Shown here piece by piece: positions 27,597 through 38,094 of a DNA stretch of 59,931 nucleotides. Source of the DNA: Brevundimonas sp. UBA7664. Lineage in GTDB: Bacteria > Pseudomonadota > Alphaproteobacteria > Caulobacterales > Caulobacteraceae. Below the pieces are notes generated by a model, which made no database searches, had not been told where the DNA came from, and saw nothing but the letters and a program-made list of their open reading frames with translations. The stretch's first letter is position 1. Each line of letters starts with the position of its first letter. The position numbers were made by a program, and so were the translations under genes. Location: positions 1 through 59,931 of the forward strand of contig NZ_DLHQ01000045.1 of NCBI RefSeq assembly GCF_002483305.1. Direction: 5' to 3'.

Positions 27597-29417
27597 TTAG
27601 AGCGGCAGGCTGAAGGTTAGCGCCCCGACATGGCTGTCGGCGTTGTCGCCGAAGCGGCCGCGATAGCCGAGGGTCATTTTCACCGGGCCCAGGTCGGCCT
27701 CGACGCCGGCCGAGGCGATCAGCGAACCGCCGAACGGGTCCTCGATCTCGCGGGCCAGGACCTGCGCCGGGTTGGCGGCGATGCCGGTGCGGACGGCGTC
27801 GCTGCTGTCGCCGAAGGAGTCGCGATAGCCGCCCTCGATGAAGAAGCCCATGCCGCCGCCGCCGCCTTCCGCGCGCAGCGAGATTTCGCCGCTGGCGGCC
27901 TGGACCTTGCGGTCCTGATAGGCGTACTGCGCCCCCGGGCCCTGTTCGACATAGCCGTTCACATCGGTCGAGACGTAGTTGACCGCGACCCGGGGCGACA
28001 GGCCGATGCCGCCCATGTCGAACCAGACGCCGCCCTGGACACGGGCGCCGACGCTGCCGCCGTCCGTCTTGCCGGTGTGGATGATCGGGGCCAGGGAGGT
28101 GATGCGGGTGATGTCGTCATACTGGTCGATCGAGCCGCCGGCCGTGGCGTTGATGAAACGGCCGCCCGAGCGCCAGCCGACGTAGGCGTCGAAGGCATAG
28201 GTCTCGACGTCGAAAGCCATGGCGCCCGCCTCGACCTCGGCGGTGCGGAAGGTCCCGGCGACGCCGAAGCGCATGCCGGGGGACATGACGTGGTCCAGCC
28301 CGACCCGTCCGCCCCAGCCCTTGGCATCGGCGGCGGCGACGGAGCCGCGTGCGTCGGTTTCGACGCTGTCGGCGATGGCCCCGAAGGTCAGATGCGTGCC
28401 GGCTTCCCAGTCCGCCCGGCCCGAAAGCCCGTCGCTGGACAGGTCCAGCAGGTCCTCGCGCTGACGGAAGCCGGTTTCGGCCTGCACCGTCGACTGGGCG
28501 CCGATGTCGCCATAGTAGAGGTAGTCATTGGCAAGGGCCGCGAGCAGACGGTGGCCGGCCGCGGTCGGGTGGACGGAGTCCCAATACAGGTAGCCATCCG
28601 GATTGGCGCAGACGGTGATGCCGTTGAAGCAGACGTCCCGGACATTGGTCAGGCCAAACGCGCCGGCGTTGGCGACCAGGGCCGGTCCGATCTTGTACAG
28701 GTCCATCAGGATGATGTTGGACCCCGGCTGGGCGGCGGCCGTGGTCATCAGACCGGCCCGCAGGGCGTTGTTGAAGGTCGTGCCGGCGAAGTCCGCGAGC
28801 GGGGCGGCGGCGGCGAACGGACCCTGGTTGAACTGCGGCGTGATGGCCAGGTTGGGCAGGTTGCCGACCAGGATGGTCCCGGCGCCGGCGCCGGCGACAC
28901 TGTTGACGATGAAGTTGACGTCCGCCGCGGCGGACAGGGCCACCGGGGAGATGAAGCCCGTCGGGTTGGGCGCCACGGAGGCCGGGCCCACGGCCTGGAA
29001 GATGTTGTTGGCGCCGCCGAGGATGCTGACCAAGTCATTGGCCCCGAAGGTGCCGCCGCCGCCCGTATAGGCGAGCAGCTGGTTGCGCATCCCGGGAGGG
29101 GAGACCTGGCTGTCCGTGCGCGCCCCGCCAAAGGCGTAGTTGACGCTGCCGGTAACGGGGGCGCCGGCGGTGAAGCGACCGGCGTTGAAGCCGAGCAGTT
29201 CGGTGAACACGGGACCGTTGGAGAACCGGCCGTTGAAATAGGGCGGCGAGGCCGGCGTGGTGTTGAGCGTGGCGGCATACAGGTTGCCGTTGTCGCTCAG
29301 GCTGTCGCCGAACACGACCAGGCGATTGTAGGACTGTGCGCTGGCGGCGGTGGCGACAGCGCCGGCGGCGGCGACAGTCAGCGCGGCGAGCGCCGCGTTG
29401 CGCAGGAAACGAGACAT
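27597..29417 (-). CDS. GDSL/SGNH esterase autotransporter
   Basis: ATG 29417 with GGGAGGA upstream gives a 606-residue protein with signal peptide MSRFLRNAALAALTVAAAGA. The passenger has the SGNH esterase blocks FGDSLSDNGNLY (nucleophile Ser) and DSVHPTAAGH (Asp-His). A C-terminal beta-barrel autotransporter domain (about 335-606) contains alternating aromatic strands such as FDAYVGWRSGGRF. The esterase would be displayed at the cell surface, as with EstA. The last residues are GALTFSLPL; the final Leu replaces the usual terminal Phe or Trp of outer-membrane barrels. No neighbouring gene explains the substrate. Confidence 0.92.
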   Translation of the reverse strand: MSRFLRNAALAALTVAAAGAVATAASAQSYNRLVVFGDSLSDNGNLYAATLNTTPASPPYFNGRFSNGPVFTELLGFNAGRFTAGAPVTGSVNYAFGGARTDSQVSPPGMRNQLLAYTGGGGTFGANDLVSILGGANNIFQAVGPASVAPNPTGFISPVALSAAADVNFIVNSVAGAGAGTILVGNLPNLAITPQFNQGPFAAAAPLADFAGTTFNNALRAGLMTTAAAQPGSNIILMDLYKIGPALVANAGAFGLTNVRDVCFNGITVCANPDGYLYWDSVHPTAAGHRLLAALANDYLYYGDIGAQSTVQAETGFRQREDLLDLSSDGLSGRADWEAGTHLTFGAIADSVETDARGSVAAADAKGWGGRVGLDHVMSPGMRFGVAGTFRTAEVEAGAMAFDVETYAFDAYVGWRSGGRFINATAGGSIDQYDDITRITSLAPIIHTGKTDGGSVGARVQGGVWFDMGGIGLSPRVAVNYVSTDVNGYVEQGPGAQYAYQDRKVQAASGEISLRAEGGGGGMGFFIEGGYRDSFGDSSDAVRTGIAANPAQVLAREIEDPFGGSLIASAGVEADLGPVKMTLGYRGRFGDNADSHVGALTFSLPL

Positions 29418-29508
29418 CGATGATCCTCCCTCGGCCGTCATCATGCGACCGTTGCGGGACACTCTGCGCTGCTTTCGCGCGGACGCAAGATACCGTCAGG
29501 GAAGGTTT

Positions 29509-31401
<1,893 letters not shown>

Positions 31402-31454
31402 GAACCGACCTTGGCCGACCTTCGCAGTTGCAGCAATAAGAGAGTGGCCGGCGC

Positions 31455-32861
31455 CTAGAACTTGCCCAGACTGCGGATCCGGCTGTCGGGACGGCGAACA
31501 TCCAGCGCGGCCGCGCCGATCGCCGCGGCGATGGTCGCCAGCGCCAGCAGGGCGCCGCCTTCCTTCGCGTGATCACGGGCGTATTCACCGGCGTCATGGG
31601 CATAGCGACGCGCCGTCTTGCCGTGCTTCTTCAGCGCCTTGCGCGAGGAATGCCGCGCCCCGTGCAGGATGCGCTCGCCGCGATGGCGGGCGTCCTCGCC
31701 CAGATCGGAGGCGCGCTCGCCGGCCTCGGACAGGCTGTGACGCACGGTTTCGGTCAGGTCGCCGAAGCGGTCGCGCAGGGCGGCCGTGTCGATCCAGCCG
31801 CCCGGGTCGATCCGCCCGCGCAGGCGCTCGTACCGCGTCGGGCCGCTGCGCTGGCTCAGCAGCAGGGCGGCGATACCGACACCGGCGAGCACGGCGAGGA
31901 CGCCGCTGGTGACGCCGGGATGTTTGCGGACTTCGGCGAGGGCGGAAAACTGACGAACCATCGGATAGTGAACCTCTTCTTCGAGACCGTCTTCGCTCGG
32001 GTCATACAGCCCGTCGTCGTACGGCTCCCAGGCGGAACCCCTGTCCCGCATCAGGGAAGGAGCGAACCGGGCGAAGAGTGGTTCCGCCAGACCGGGCAGG
32101 ATGGAGTAGAAGCTGGCGATCAGACGCCCGCCGCCGCCGACCGTGATCTCGCGGATCGGATGGCTGGCGCAGTACAGGATGGTGTCGGCCACGACGTGGG
32201 TCGCATAGACCGGCTGGGGGTTCTGGGTCGCGTAGCCGGTCAGGTTGCGGGCGTGTTTGCTGTAGGGGCTGTCGACCGCGGCCGGCTTGACCAGGCTGAC
32301 GGTGATCGGGGCGTCCTCGCGCATCAGCTCCATGCGCAGGGCGTTGGTGAAGCCCTTCACCGCGTGCTTCGAGGCCGAGTAGACGCCCTGGATCGGCAGG
32401 GGGGCGTCCGACAGGATGGAGCCGACATTGACGATGGCCCCACCGCCCTCGCGCTGGCGCAGGTGCTCCGCCGCCACCAGCGAGCCGTTGACCACGCCCC
32501 AGTAGTTGGTCTCGAACAGCCGCCGCTGATCGTCCAGGCTGGTCACGCTGATGGCGCCGTAGATCGACACGCCGGCGTTGTTGACCCAGGTGTCGAAGCC
32601 GCCGAACAGGCGCACGCATTTCTCGGCCGCCTCGGCCAGGGCCGCATGGTCGGCCACGTCGGCGACAGCCCAGGCCGCCCGCGCGCCCGTGGCCTGCAGC
32701 TCTTCGGTCAGGGTCTTGAGGTCGTTCTCGCCCCGCGCGATCAGAAAGACGCAGGCCCCGGCCCGCGCCGCCCGCCGCGCCGTCGCCAGGCCGATGCCGG
32801 AGGTGGCGCCGGTGATGACGATGGCCTGTTGGTTCAGGGGCTTGAGCGTCGCTTTGGTCAT
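31455..32861 (-). CDS. SDR family oxidoreductase with C-terminal membrane tail
   Basis: Starting at ATG 32861 (MTKATLKPLNQQ), the first 250 residues form a classical short-chain dehydrogenase: VITGATSGIGLATA for the nucleotide, NNAG, catalytic Ser in VGSILSDAP, and YSASKHAVK. Unlike the usual 250-residue enzymes, about 215 more residues follow. A region (about 255-325) is shared with longer 'SDR family' proteins. Then comes a membrane helix (VTSGVLAVLAGVGIAALLL), a highly charged His/Arg/Ala helical stretch (about 385-440), and a second hydrophobic helix (ALLALATIAAAIGAAAL). This suggests a membrane-tethered reductase. Substrate unknown. Confidence 0.85.
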   Translation of the reverse strand: MTKATLKPLNQQAIVITGATSGIGLATARRAARAGACVFLIARGENDLKTLTEELQATGARAAWAVADVADHAALAEAAEKCVRLFGGFDTWVNNAGVSIYGAISVTSLDDQRRLFETNYWGVVNGSLVAAEHLRQREGGGAIVNVGSILSDAPLPIQGVYSASKHAVKGFTNALRMELMREDAPITVSLVKPAAVDSPYSKHARNLTGYATQNPQPVYATHVVADTILYCASHPIREITVGGGGRLIASFYSILPGLAEPLFARFAPSLMRDRGSAWEPYDDGLYDPSEDGLEEEVHYPMVRQFSALAEVRKHPGVTSGVLAVLAGVGIAALLLSQRSGPTRYERLRGRIDPGGWIDTAALRDRFGDLTETVRHSLSEAGERASDLGEDARHRGERILHGARHSSRKALKKHGKTARRYAHDAGEYARDHAKEGGALLALATIAAAIGAAALDVRRPDSRIRSLGKF

Positions 32862-32985
32862 GAAACCGCCGGGTCGGTGTGTTCGGATCGGGCTGCTGGA
32901 ACGGGGCCGCGACCCCGCCGGTTCCTGCTCTAGCACGCAGGCCTTACCATTCGCGATACGGGCGCCTATCTGACGGCGCTTCCGT

Positions 32986-33915
32986 ATGAACGCCCTTCAA
33001 GGACCCGCCGTGACCGACCGCGCGCCTGCTGACGACCTGGCCGCCGCCTTCCAGATCGAGGGCTGGCCCGTGCGCGGCCGGATCGTGCGGCTGGGCCAGA
33101 CCATCGACGCCATCCTCTCGGCCCACGCCTATCCCGAGCCGGTCGCCGCCCTGCTGGGCGAGGCCTGCGCCCTGGCGGCCCTGGTCGGCTCCAGCCTGAA
33201 GTTCGAGGGCCGGCTGATCGTCCAGGCCCAGGGCGACGGGCCGGTCCGCTACGTCGTCGCCGACTATGACACCAACGGCCATATGCGCGGCTACTGCCGC
33301 TTCGACGAGGACGAGGTCGCGGCGGCGTCGCAGGGCTTCGCGCGTCCGGGCGCGCGCTCGCTGCTGGGGCAAGGCGTGTTCGTCATGACCCTGGATCGCG
33401 GTCCGGATTTCGAACGGACCCAGGGCATCACCCCGATCGAGGGCGAGAGCCTGTCGCTGGCCGCCGAACACTATTTCCAGCAGTCCGAACAGATCCCGAC
33501 GAAGGTCCGGCTGGCGGTCGGGTCGGTGGCGACCGACGCCGGCATGAGCTGGCGCGCCGGCGGGGCGCTGATCCAGCTGATCGCCGGCGACGATGCGCGC
33601 GGTTCGACCGAGGAGGTCTGGGACCGCTCGCGGGCCCTGTTCCAGACCCTGGCCGATGACGAACTGCTGGACCCGACCATCACGCCCGAGACCCTGCTGT
33701 TCCGCCTGTTCCACGAGGACGGGGTGCGGCTGGAGGACGCCCGGGCGCTGGTGGCGCAATGCCGCTGTTCGCGCGAGCGGATCGCCGGGGTGCTGACCTC
33801 GTTCGATCCGGCGGAGCGCGCGGACATGGTCGAGGCGGACGGGAAGATCCGGGTGACGTGCGAGTATTGCGCGACGGTCTATGAGCTGGCGCCGGAGGAG
33901 ATCGCGGCGGGGTGA
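32986..33915 (+). CDS. hslO: Hsp33 family molecular chaperone HslO
   Basis: Hsp33 is a redox-switched holdase that protects unfolded proteins during oxidative stress. The 309-residue protein has the N-terminal Hsp33 core with LLGEACALAALVGSSLKFEGRL and the family's DFERTQGI-PI segment. The C-terminal zinc switch appears as QCRCS and CEYC (CxC...CxxC). Loss of zinc on oxidation activates the protein. It is divergent from the SDR gene (124 bases apart). Length and motifs are normal. Confidence 0.96.
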   Translation: MNALQGPAVTDRAPADDLAAAFQIEGWPVRGRIVRLGQTIDAILSAHAYPEPVAALLGEACALAALVGSSLKFEGRLIVQAQGDGPVRYVVADYDTNGHMRGYCRFDEDEVAAASQGFARPGARSLLGQGVFVMTLDRGPDFERTQGITPIEGESLSLAAEHYFQQSEQIPTKVRLAVGSVATDAGMSWRAGGALIQLIAGDDARGSTEEVWDRSRALFQTLADDELLDPTITPETLLFRLFHEDGVRLEDARALVAQCRCSRERIAGVLTSFDPAERADMVEADGKIRVTCEYCATVYELAPEEIAAG

Positions 33916-34086
33916 GGCTCGATCAGGGGGAGGCGCTCCTCCGGGCGTCCGACGCGAGACGACGGCGACAGGCGGGAGCGCGCTGGGCGGACGCCCGAAG
34001 TCACGAACTCGTGCATTGTCCCTCCGCTTGGCAGAACGTCCATAGGTAGAACATGGCGAGCCCGCCGATGTTTGCACGAGGTCGAG

Positions 34087-34482
34087 ATGCTCAGGATTGC
34101 CGCACCGCTCACCGCCTTGATCGCCCTCGCCGGATGCGCGCCAGCGCCGGGGCCAACCGCCGGATCAGTTGAGAGCCGCAGGTGTTTCCCGAGCGGGGGA
34201 GCCTACAATATCTCGCGGGCTGGCTCCGTCCCTGTCTATCTGCGCGTCATGACGGGCCAGACGCTGGAAGTCTCCGCCGACGAAGGTTGTCTCCAGGCCG
34301 GAATAGGCGCCGGCAACGCATTGCGACCGCTCGGACCCGAGAACGCCAATTTCTGCGTCGGCGATGAGGTCACCTTTGACGTGGTGAGCCCATCGGTCAT
34401 CGCCCGGACGTGTCGGGCCGAAATCATCCGGGTCGTGCCCGAGGATGAGGTCGCTGGACTTCCCAACCGCGTCCGGCCCTGA
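34087..34482 (+). CDS. Putative lipoprotein, possibly DUF6491-like
   Basis: ATG 34087, preceded by GAGG, gives MLRIAAPLTALIALAGCAPA, a clear lipoprotein signal with lipobox LAGC. The mature 115 residues contain RCFPSGGAYNISRAGSVPVYLRV and ADEGCLQAG, then NFCVGDEVTFDVV and RTCRAEI: four cysteines after the lipid one. The R-C-F...V-Y-L-R-V...D..C order recalls DUF6491 lipoproteins of Caulobacter and Sphingomonas relatives, but I cannot confirm that. Base composition is slightly less GC-rich than neighbours. It converges on phoB, 13 bases from its stop. Confidence 0.7.
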   Translation: MLRIAAPLTALIALAGCAPAPGPTAGSVESRRCFPSGGAYNISRAGSVPVYLRVMTGQTLEVSADEGCLQAGIGAGNALRPLGPENANFCVGDEVTFDVVSPSVIARTCRAEIIRVVPEDEVAGLPNRVRP

Positions 34483-34495
34483 GCCTAAGGTCGGC

Positions 34496-35185
34496 TCACC
34501 CGCCCAGATCGAGCGAATAGCCGGCCGAACGCACCGTGCGGATCGGATTGACTGTGCCCTCGACGTTCAGCGCCTTGCGCAGGCGGCCGACGTGGACGTC
34601 GACGGTGCGGGCCTCGACATAGACGTCAGAGCCCCAGACGGCGTCGAGCAGCTGTTCGCGGCTGAACACCCGGCCCGGGTGCTGCATCAGATGGTCGAGC
34701 AGGCGGAATTCGGTGGGGCCGAGGTGGATCTCCTGACCCGAACGGCGGACGCGGTGGGCGACGCGGTCGATGACGATGTCGCCGTGATTGAGCCGGTCGT
34801 CGGCCAGGCCTGGCCGGATGCGGCGCAGCACGGCGCGGATGCGGGCGATCAGCTCGCTCATCGAGAAGGGCTTGGTCAGATAGTCGTCGGCGCCGGTGTC
34901 GAGGCCGCGGATGCGGTCGCTCTCCTCGCCGCGCGCGGTCAGCATGATGATCGGCAGGTTGCGGGTCTCGGATTTGCCCCGGATGCGCCGGCAGACCTCG
35001 ATGCCCGACAGCTTGGGCAGCATCCAGTCCAGCAGGACCAGATCCGGCAGACGCTCCTCGATCTGCAGCATGCCCTCCTCGCCGTCGGAGGCGACCACGA
35101 CGCGGTAGCCCTCCTTCTCGAGGTTGTAGGACAGGAGGGTCGCCAGGGCGTCCTCGTCTTCCATGACCAACACATAGGGCTGCAC
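34496..35185 (-). CDS. phoB: Phosphate regulon response regulator PhoB
   Basis: The 229-residue OmpR-class regulator has a receiver domain (VLVMEDEDALATLLSYNL, LVLLDWMLPKLSG with phospho-Asp, IMLTARGEE) and a winged-helix domain (HLGPTEFRLLDHLMQHPGRVFSREQLLDAVWG, RTVDVHVGRLRKAL). PhoB activates the Pho regulon when phosphorylated by PhoR. The start codon is GTG 35185. It is the last gene of a phoR-pstCAB-phoU-phoB cluster, 16 bases after phoU. The unusual last-gene position matches Caulobacter order. Confidence 0.97.
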   Translation of the reverse strand: MQPYVLVMEDEDALATLLSYNLEKEGYRVVVASDGEEGMLQIEERLPDLVLLDWMLPKLSGIEVCRRIRGKSETRNLPIIMLTARGEESDRIRGLDTGADDYLTKPFSMSELIARIRAVLRRIRPGLADDRLNHGDIVIDRVAHRVRRSGQEIHLGPTEFRLLDHLMQHPGRVFSREQLLDAVWGSDVYVEARTVDVHVGRLRKALNVEGTVNPIRTVRSAGYSLDLGG

Positions 35186-35201
35186 GGGCGTAGTCTCCGG
35201 T

Positions 35202-35927
35202 TCAGGCGGGCGACAGCGGTTCGGAAGCGGCGTCTTCAGCGGTGTCGGGGCTCCAGCGCGGGCGTTCGCCCGTGAACTCCTGGCCGGTGATCTCGTAATA
35301 GATGGTCTCGGCGATGTTGGTGGCGTGGTCGCCGATGCGCTCGAGGTTCTTGGCCATGAACAGCAGATGGGTGCCGGCGGTGATCGTGCGCGGATCGCCC
35401 ATCATGTAGGTCAGCAGTTCGCGGAACAGGGCGTTGTAGTGCTCGTCCACCTCGTCGTCGGTGTTCCAGACCGCGACGGCGCGGTCGACCTCGGCGGCGG
35501 CATAGGCGTCGAGCACGTCACGCAGCCGCATCGAGACCAACTTGCCCATCCGCTCGATCGACCGGGTCAGGGGCTGCATCGGCTCGCCCTCGGCGAGGAT
35601 CAGGCCGCGCTTGGCGATGTTCTTGGCCAGGTCGCCGGTGCGCTCCAGATCGACCGCCAGCTTCATCGAGGCGAGGGTGCGGCGCAGGTCCGAGGCGACC
35701 GGCTGGCGCAGCGCGATCAGGCGGATGGCCTTGCGCTCGATGTCGCGGTGCATGGCGTCCAGCCGGGCATCACGGTCGATCACGGCGCGCGCCAGGGCGA
35801 CGTCGCGGCGGGCCACGGAATCGACGGCGTCGGCGACCTGGGCCTCGGCCAAGCCGCCCATGCGGGCGACCTCGGCCGTGAGCTGGTTGAGCTCGTCGCC
35901 ATAGGCCTTGACGGTGTGCTGGGGCAT
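35202..35927 (-). CDS. phoU: Phosphate signalling protein PhoU
   Basis: PhoU links the Pst transporter to PhoR and keeps the kinase off when phosphate is ample. The 241-residue protein has two three-helix PhoU repeats: EVARMGGLAEAQVADAVDSV in the first and ALFRELLTYMMGDPRTI with LLFMAKNLERIGDHATNIAE in the second. The conserved LERTGDLAKNIAKR and LERIGDHATNIAE copies are metal- and contact-forming motifs. It starts 9 bases after pstB. Length is normal. Confidence 0.97.
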   Translation of the reverse strand: MPQHTVKAYGDELNQLTAEVARMGGLAEAQVADAVDSVARRDVALARAVIDRDARLDAMHRDIERKAIRLIALRQPVASDLRRTLASMKLAVDLERTGDLAKNIAKRGLILAEGEPMQPLTRSIERMGKLVSMRLRDVLDAYAAAEVDRAVAVWNTDDEVDEHYNALFRELLTYMMGDPRTITAGTHLLFMAKNLERIGDHATNIAETIYYEITGQEFTGERPRWSPDTAEDAASEPLSPA

Positions 35928-35936
35928 GGGGCGGTC

Positions 35937-36803
35937 CTAGCCGAAACGGCCGGTGATGTAGTCGAGCGTGCGCCGCTCGCGCGGGTTGGTGAAGATGTCC
36001 TCGGTGTCGCCGGTCTCGACCAGCCGTCCCATGTGGAAGAAGGCGGTGCGCTGGCTGACCCGCGCGGCCTGGGCCATGGAGTGGGTGACGATGACGATGC
36101 AGTAGCGCTCGCGCAGCTCGTCGATCAGCTCCTCGATCTTGGCCGTGGCGATCGGGTCCAGGGCCGAGCAGGGCTCGTCCATCAGGATGACCTCGGGCTC
36201 GACCGCGATGGCGCGGGCGATGACCAGACGCTGCTGCTGGCCGCCGGACAGGCCGGTGCCGGGCGAATGCAGGCGGTCGGCGACCTCTTCCCACAGGCCG
36301 GCGCGCTTCAGCGAGGCCTCGACGACGTTGTCCAGCTCGGCTTTCGAGGCGGCCAGACCGTGGATGCGCGGACCGTAGGCCACGTTCTCGTAGATGGTCT
36401 TGGGGAAGGGATTCGGCTTCTGGAACACCATGCCGACGCGGGCGCGCAACAGGACGGGGTCGACCGACCTGGCGTTGATGTCCTCGCCGTCCATCTCGAT
36501 GCGCCCGGTGACCTTGGCCCCCGGGATGGTGTCGTTCATGCGGTTCATGGTCCGCAGGAAGGTCGACTTGCCGCAGCCCGACGGACCGATCAGGGCGGTG
36601 ACCGTCTTGTCCGGGATGTCCAGCGAGACGTCATAGAGCGCCTGTTTGCCGCTGTAGAAGACCGAGACGTCGCGGGCGGCGATCTTGGTCGGTCCCATCG
36701 GCACGGTGTTGTGCACCACGGGCGGGGCGGCGATCACCGGCGTGGCGGCGGGGGAGCCGCCGCCCTCGGTACCGTCGGCCGCGCGAAAGAGGTTGAATTT
36801 CAT
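35937..36803 (-). CDS. pstB: Phosphate ABC transporter ATP-binding protein PstB
   Basis: The 288-residue ATPase powers high-affinity phosphate uptake. It has Walker A GPSGCGKST, signature LSGGQQQRL, Walker B VILMDEPCSALDP and the H-loop IVTHSM, together with FLRTMNRMND, characteristic of PstB. The N-terminal 35 residues form a variable extension (GTEGGGSPAATPVIAAPPVV) before the domain. It begins four bases after the pstA stop. All catalytic motifs are intact. Confidence 0.97.
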   Translation of the reverse strand: MKFNLFRAADGTEGGGSPAATPVIAAPPVVHNTVPMGPTKIAARDVSVFYSGKQALYDVSLDIPDKTVTALIGPSGCGKSTFLRTMNRMNDTIPGAKVTGRIEMDGEDINARSVDPVLLRARVGMVFQKPNPFPKTIYENVAYGPRIHGLAASKAELDNVVEASLKRAGLWEEVADRLHSPGTGLSGGQQQRLVIARAIAVEPEVILMDEPCSALDPIATAKIEELIDELRERYCIVIVTHSMAQAARVSQRTAFFHMGRLVETGDTEDIFTNPRERRTLDYITGRFG

Positions 36804-36807
36804 TCAG

Positions 36808-38094
36808 CTACCACCGGCGTTCAAAGCGCCGGCGCATGAAGATGGCGGCGGCGTTCATGACGATCATGAAGGCGAGGAGGACGAGGATGGCCGCGGCCGT
36901 CCGTTCGTGGAAGGCGCGCTCGGAGGCGTTCTCCCAGATATAGACCAGCGACGGCAGGGCCCCGGTCGGCGCGTCGAGGGCGCCCGGAATGCCGGGGATG
37001 AAGCTGACCATGCCGATCAGCAGCAGGGGGGCGGTCTCGCCGAGGGCGTGGGCCATGGAGATGATGGCGCCGGTCATCACCCCGGGCATGGCCAGCGGCA
37101 GGGTGTGCTGGAACACCGTCTGGGTCTTGGACGCGCCCATGGCCAGGGCGGCCTCGCGGATCGACGGCGGCACCGCCTTCAGGGACGAGCGCGTGGCGAT
37201 GATGATGGTCGGCAGGGCCATCAGGGCCAGGACCAGACCGCCGACCAGCGGGCTGGCGCGCGGCAGGTGCATCCAGTTGATGAACAGGGCCAGGCCCAGC
37301 AGGCCGTAGATGATCGAGGGCACGGCGGCGAGGTTGTTGATATTGACCTCGATCAGGTCGGTGATCCGGCCGCGCGGTGCGAACTCCTCGAGGTACAGGG
37401 CTGCGCCGACACCCAGCGGAATGGCGATGAAGGCGGTGACCAGCAGCATCAGGGCCGAGCCCACGACCGCGCCCAGCACGCCGGCCAGTTCGGGCTCGGT
37501 GGAATCGCCGTTGGTGAACAGGGCGCTGTTGAAGTGGGCCGCGACCAGGCCCGAATCCTTCATCCGGTCGAGCCAGCCGATCTGTTCGTCCGTCAGCCGG
37601 CGCTGTTCGGCGGGGGTGTCGAGCGAGATTTCGCCCTTGAAGTACAGATCGGCTTCGTCGGACACGGAGGCGGCGATCGGCACGGTCTGGCCGATCAGGT
37701 TCGGATTCTTCTGGACGACCTCGGCCGCGGCGTACTTCAGGTCGGCGGAGAACAGGCCCCGCATGGCCGTGGCCCTCGAGCCCGCGGCGTCGTCCGCGAC
37801 GCCCATGCGCGCGAGCTGCTGCTCGGCCACCAGCAGTTCGAAATTCGTCCCCTGCGGATAGGCGCGGTCCACGCGGGCCGGGTCCATGTAAACGGGCACG
37901 GTGATGGTGTGGGCGTAGAAGGCCGTATGGCCCTGTTCGATGATCCGCCCCAGCAACAGCAGCAGGAAGCCGACCGCCACGCCAATGGCCAGCAGGCCGT
38001 ACAGCTTGAACCGGCCCTCGCGGGCATAGCGCCGCTTCAGGCCCGCGCGCAGGCGGTCGGCGCGCATCTCGGAGGTGACAGGCGTCTCAGTCAT
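36808..38094 (-). CDS. pstA: Phosphate ABC transporter permease PstA
   Basis: PstA is one of the two membrane subunits of the phosphate transporter. The 428-residue protein is longer than the 290-residue E. coli form because it has an N-terminal DUF3333 periplasmic part after the first helix (LYGLLAIGVAVGFLLLLLGRI). The permease core contains GVGAALYLEEFAP and the EAA-type motif REAALAMGASKTQTVFQHTLPLA. It overlaps pstC by eight bases. The long form is normal in alphaproteobacteria. Confidence 0.95.
   Translation of the reverse strand: MTETPVTSEMRADRLRAGLKRRYAREGRFKLYGLLAIGVAVGFLLLLLGRIIEQGHTAFYAHTITVPVYMDPARVDRAYPQGTNFELLVAEQQLARMGVADDAAGSRATAMRGLFSADLKYAAAEVVQKNPNLIGQTVPIAASVSDEADLYFKGEISLDTPAEQRRLTDEQIGWLDRMKDSGLVAAHFNSALFTNGDSTEPELAGVLGAVVGSALMLLVTAFIAIPLGVGAALYLEEFAPRGRITDLIEVNINNLAAVPSIIYGLLGLALFINWMHLPRASPLVGGLVLALMALPTIIIATRSSLKAVPPSIREAALAMGASKTQTVFQHTLPLAMPGVMTGAIISMAHALGETAPLLLIGMVSFIPGIPGALDAPTGALPSLVYIWENASERAFHERTAAAILVLLAFMIVMNAAAIFMRRRFERRW

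Noticed and set aside
34072..34482. TTG start for the lipoprotein at 34072
   Set aside because: It adds five residues before the clean MLRIAAPLTALIALAGC lipoprotein signal, and GAGG fits ATG 34087 better.
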